Shown here one piece after another: positions 61,965 through 64,000 of a stretch of 64,000 nucleotides of DNA. Within the stretch, counting starts at the first letter, position 1; every line of letters begins with the position of its first letter. The stretch comes from Flavonifractor sp. An92. Its GTDB lineage: Bacteria; Bacillota; Clostridia; Oscillospirales; Oscillospiraceae. The position numbers were made by a program, and so were the translations under genes. The notes under the pieces were generated by a model. It ran no database searches, was not told the DNA's origin, and saw only the letters and a list, made by a program, of their open reading frames with translations. The DNA lies in NCBI RefSeq assembly GCF_002159175.1, contig NZ_NFGZ01000013.1, forward strand, positions 25,405-89,404, read 5' to 3'.

Positions 61965-63563
61965 TCAGCGGTCCCACTTGTCGATGAGGGCTTTGAGCTG
62001 GTCGGCGAACTTGGCCAGGTCCTTGTTGGCGCCGCCCCGGTTGTGGGCGATGACCTCCAGCAGCCGCCGGCCGTTCTCCTCCAGGCGCTTGTAGGCCGGG
62101 GAGGCCGAGTCGGCCACCCGGGTGGGCTTGGACTCCAGCACGATGCCGGGGGCCACGATGCGCCCGGCCAGCAGGTCGTAGACCTCCTCATAGTTGGCCG
62201 AGTGGGCGGAGAAGCCCCGCTCCCGCAGGGTCTGGGCGTAGATCTCGGTGACCTCCTTCTCGCCGTGGACCACAAAGACCTCCTTGGGCTTGGAGGTGAA
62301 GGCGCTGATCCACCGCAGCAGGCCGTCCCGGTCGGCGTGGGAGGAGAGGCCGTGGAAGTTGACGATGCGGGCCTGGACGGCGATCTCCTCGCCGAAGAGC
62401 TTGACCGATTTCACCCCGTCCAGCAGCCGCCGGCCCAAAGTGCCCTCGCCCTGGTAGCCCACAAAGACCACGGTACACTCCTTCCGCCACAGGTTGTGCT
62501 TCAGGTGGTGGCGGATGCGTCCGGCGTCACACATGCCGGAGGCGGAGATGATGACCTTGGGGGAGGGGTCCAGGTTCAGGTTTTTGGACTCCTCGCTGGT
62601 CTCGGTGATGTTGAGGCCGGGGAAGCGGAACAGGGCGCCGCCCTTCAGCGCCTCGATGGCCTCCTCGTCCAGGTAGCCGTGCAGGTCCCCGGAGAAGATG
62701 CGGGTGGCCTCGCCCGCCAGGGGGGAGTCCACATAGACCTGGAAGTTGGGCACCGAGCGGACCATGCCCTCCTCCTTCATCTCCCGCATGAAGTACAAAA
62801 GCTCCTGGGTGCGCCCCACGGCGAAGGAGGGGATCACCACGTTGCCGCCCTGGCCCAGCGTCTCGTCGATGATGGCGGCCAGGTCTGCGGTGTAGTCCGG
62901 GGCCTCGCTCACATCGTGGTTCCGGTCGCCGTAGGTGGACTCGGTGAGGACGTAATCGGCCTCCTGGATGTACTGGGGGTCCCGGATGATGGGCTGGTCC
63001 CGGTTGCCGATGTCGCCGGAAAAGACGATCTTCCGGGTCTCGTCCCCCTCGGTGAGCCACACCTCCGCGCTGGCCGAGCCCAGCAGGTGGCCCGCGTCGG
63101 TGAAGCGCACCTTCACCCCCGGCTCGATCTCCAGGATGTCGCCGTACTCGCAGGTGACCAGGTGCTTCACCGCCTCCTCGGCGTCCGCCACGGTGTACAG
63201 GGGCTCCACCGGCTCCCGGCCGGCGCGCTTGCCCTTCTGGTTCTGCCACTGGGCGTCGCTCTCCTGGATGTGGGCGGAGTCCCGCAGCATGATGGACAGG
63301 AGCTGTCCCGTCAGGCGGGTGCAGTAGATGTTGCCCTCAAACCCCTGCTTGACCAGCAGGGGGATGCGGCCGGAGTGGTCGATGTGGGCGTGGGTGACGA
63401 TGACGGCGTCGATGTACCCGGCGTTGAAGTCCAGTTCCCGGTTGTCCCGCTCATCCCGGCCCTGCTGGAGTCCGCAGTCCACCAGGATCTTCTTGCCGTT
63501 GCACTCCATGCAGTGGCAACTGCCGGTGACGGCCTTGGCCGCTCCGAAAAAGGTCAGCCTCAT
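61965..63563 (-). CDS. Metallo-beta-lactamase-fold RNA-processing exonuclease (beta-CASP)
   Basis: A 532-residue MBL/beta-CASP protein related to CPSF73-type nucleases. N-terminal MBL part: THAHIDHSGRIPLL (metal site), TDAGHLLGSASAEV and SGDIGNRD. The beta-CASP insert (about residues 200-400) includes VIPSFAVGRTQELLY and IISASGMCDAGRI. The C-terminal part returns to the MBL domain with FHGLSSHADRDGLL and the RMMBL-type region VFVVHGEKE. A C-terminal helix (about 490-532) is extra. ACAAGGAGG precedes the ATG. Likely role in RNA maturation or decay. Confidence 0.92.
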   Translation of the reverse strand: MRLTFFGAAKAVTGSCHCMECNGKKILVDCGLQQGRDERDNRELDFNAGYIDAVIVTHAHIDHSGRIPLLVKQGFEGNIYCTRLTGQLLSIMLRDSAHIQESDAQWQNQKGKRAGREPVEPLYTVADAEEAVKHLVTCEYGDILEIEPGVKVRFTDAGHLLGSASAEVWLTEGDETRKIVFSGDIGNRDQPIIRDPQYIQEADYVLTESTYGDRNHDVSEAPDYTADLAAIIDETLGQGGNVVIPSFAVGRTQELLYFMREMKEEGMVRSVPNFQVYVDSPLAGEATRIFSGDLHGYLDEEAIEALKGGALFRFPGLNITETSEESKNLNLDPSPKVIISASGMCDAGRIRHHLKHNLWRKECTVVFVGYQGEGTLGRRLLDGVKSVKLFGEEIAVQARIVNFHGLSSHADRDGLLRWISAFTSKPKEVFVVHGEKEVTEIYAQTLRERGFSAHSANYEEVYDLLAGRIVAPGIVLESKPTRVADSASPAYKRLEENGRRLLEVIAHNRGGANKDLAKFADQLKALIDKWDR

Positions 63564-63620
63564 AGGGCACCTCCTTGTCTATTTTATACAAGGCCATTGT
63601 ACTTCCTTCCCGTTGGATTG

Positions 63621-63839
63621 TCAATTCTCCCCGCGGACGGCCTCCTCCAGCCTCCGGGTGAGGGCCCGGTAGGAGGGGCAGGAGACCCGCCGCCCCACGG
63701 CCCGGGAGAGGGCCTCGTTCCACGCCCAGAGGGGGTAGCGCTCCAGCTCCACCACCGTCAGGAGGGTGTAGAGCCACAGGGGCTCGGCCCGGCCCCCCAG
63801 CCGCTCCAGCCGCGCCAGCACCGGATTCTCCAACGCCAT
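63621..63839 (-). CDS. Small hypothetical protein
   Basis: A 72-residue Arg/Leu-rich protein with no signal peptide. I do not recognise it. The sequence LWLYTLLTVVELERYPLWAW suggests amphipathic helices. It lies 57 bp upstream of the MBL gene on the same strand and could share its transcript. The start is unsure (ATG 63839 or GTG 63842) and the ribosome site is poor, so it may not be real. The AT-rich stretch beyond it shows no other gene. Confidence 0.45.
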   Translation of the reverse strand: MALENPVLARLERLGGRAEPLWLYTLLTVVELERYPLWAWNEALSRAVGRRVSCPSYRALTRRLEEAVRGEN

Positions 63840-63937
63840 CACCTCGGGGCATCCTATGCCGCCGGCCGCTTTATTGATAAAATCAATATTTGGGCGAACT
63901 ATATCGAAAAATACGAATTGAATTCGAAAATTACAAA

Positions 63938-63967
63938 TTGACAGCCCTTCTGTGAGATTTTTATAAT
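63938..63967 (+). promoter_or_regulatory. Promoter reading out of the right edge
   Basis: TTGACA (63938-63943), an 18-nt spacer and TATAAT (63962-63967) at the end of an AT-rich gap. The gene it serves lies beyond the window. Confidence 0.75.
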
Positions 63968-63973
63968 AGAAAG

Positions 63974-63998
63974 GCCGGACCGGCGAAGCCGGTCCGGC
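63974..63998 (+). other. Hairpin at the predicted 5' end of the outgoing transcript
   Basis: GCCGGACCGGC pairs perfectly with GCCGGTCCGGC around GAA, starting at about the expected transcription start. It may be a 5' stabiliser, the start of a structured leader, or the terminator of something read the other way. Confidence 0.5.
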
Positions 63999-64000
63999 GC

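Overview
The window looks like chromosome of a strictly anaerobic, GC-rich Clostridia-type Firmicute; a gut Oscillospiraceae member of the Flavonifractor/Intestinimonas kind is my best guess. The reasons are strong AGGAGG ribosome sites, TATAAT promoters often with an extended -10 TGn, a Gram-positive LexA box, a BglG/LicT-type antiterminator, an [FeFe] hydrogenase under a Rex-like operator, and selenocysteine-dependent amino acid (Stickland) reductases. There are no phage genes, insertion sequences or CRISPR arrays. Most long antisense reading frames are GC-driven shadows.

Layout. 1-2.3 kb: a divergent SOS pair (SRAP/YedK-type protein and DNA polymerase IV) sharing one LexA box. 2.3-6.9 kb: a PHP phosphoesterase with an iron/hexose-phosphate/phosphonate-type ABC importer. 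6.9-10.1 kb: an HtrA-like protease without PDZ domain, a small ORF with a structured leader, and a MATE exporter. 10.1-19.8 kb: a catabolic island with GldA-like dehydrogenase, a DctPQM TRAP importer, a GrdE-like and a UGA-containing GrdB-like reductase component B pair, an RpiR regulator and an FGGY kinase. 19.9-21.5 kb: a guanine-class riboswitch before an 8-oxoguanine/guanine deaminase-like gene. 21.6-27.7 kb: tRNA-Val, an SDR reductase and a complete livKHMGF importer. 27.7-32.9 kb: ECF sigma/anti-sigma, GNAT, a 362-bp hairpin-rich element with terminal inverted repeats, HD hydrolase, a second MATE and a shikimate-kinase-like protein. 33-39.4 kb: DEAD-box helicase and a beta-glucoside PTS operon (RAT, EIIBCA, 6-phospho-beta-glucosidase, LicT). 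39.4-46.9 kb: group B [FeFe] hydrogenase, TetR regulator, and trxB-trxA-grdA-grdC-grdD. 47-52.2 kb: secreted phosphatase, YibE/F protein, small lipoprotein, pyruvate kinase. 52.3-60.5 kb: a seven-gene leftward run (ClC channel, YtcJ amidohydrolase, serine dehydratase subunits, acyltransferase, MBOAT, DHHW protein). 60.5-64 kb: CBS/CNNM-like membrane protein, MBL-fold ribonuclease-like protein and a small ORF.

How it fits together. The grd locus at 42-47 kb supplies the shared parts of a selenium-dependent reductase: thioredoxin reductase, thioredoxin, selenoprotein A and the acetyl-phosphate-forming component C. It has no component B. The only component B in the window lies 25 kb away, with its own dehydrogenase, TRAP importer, sugar-phosphate-type regulator and kinase. 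This suggests a modular system in which a dedicated importer and component B feed an unidentified amine, perhaps linked to a polyol or sugar, into the common A/C machinery to make acetyl phosphate. That module and the unusual ON-type architecture of the guanine-class riboswitch are the two most interesting things seen.
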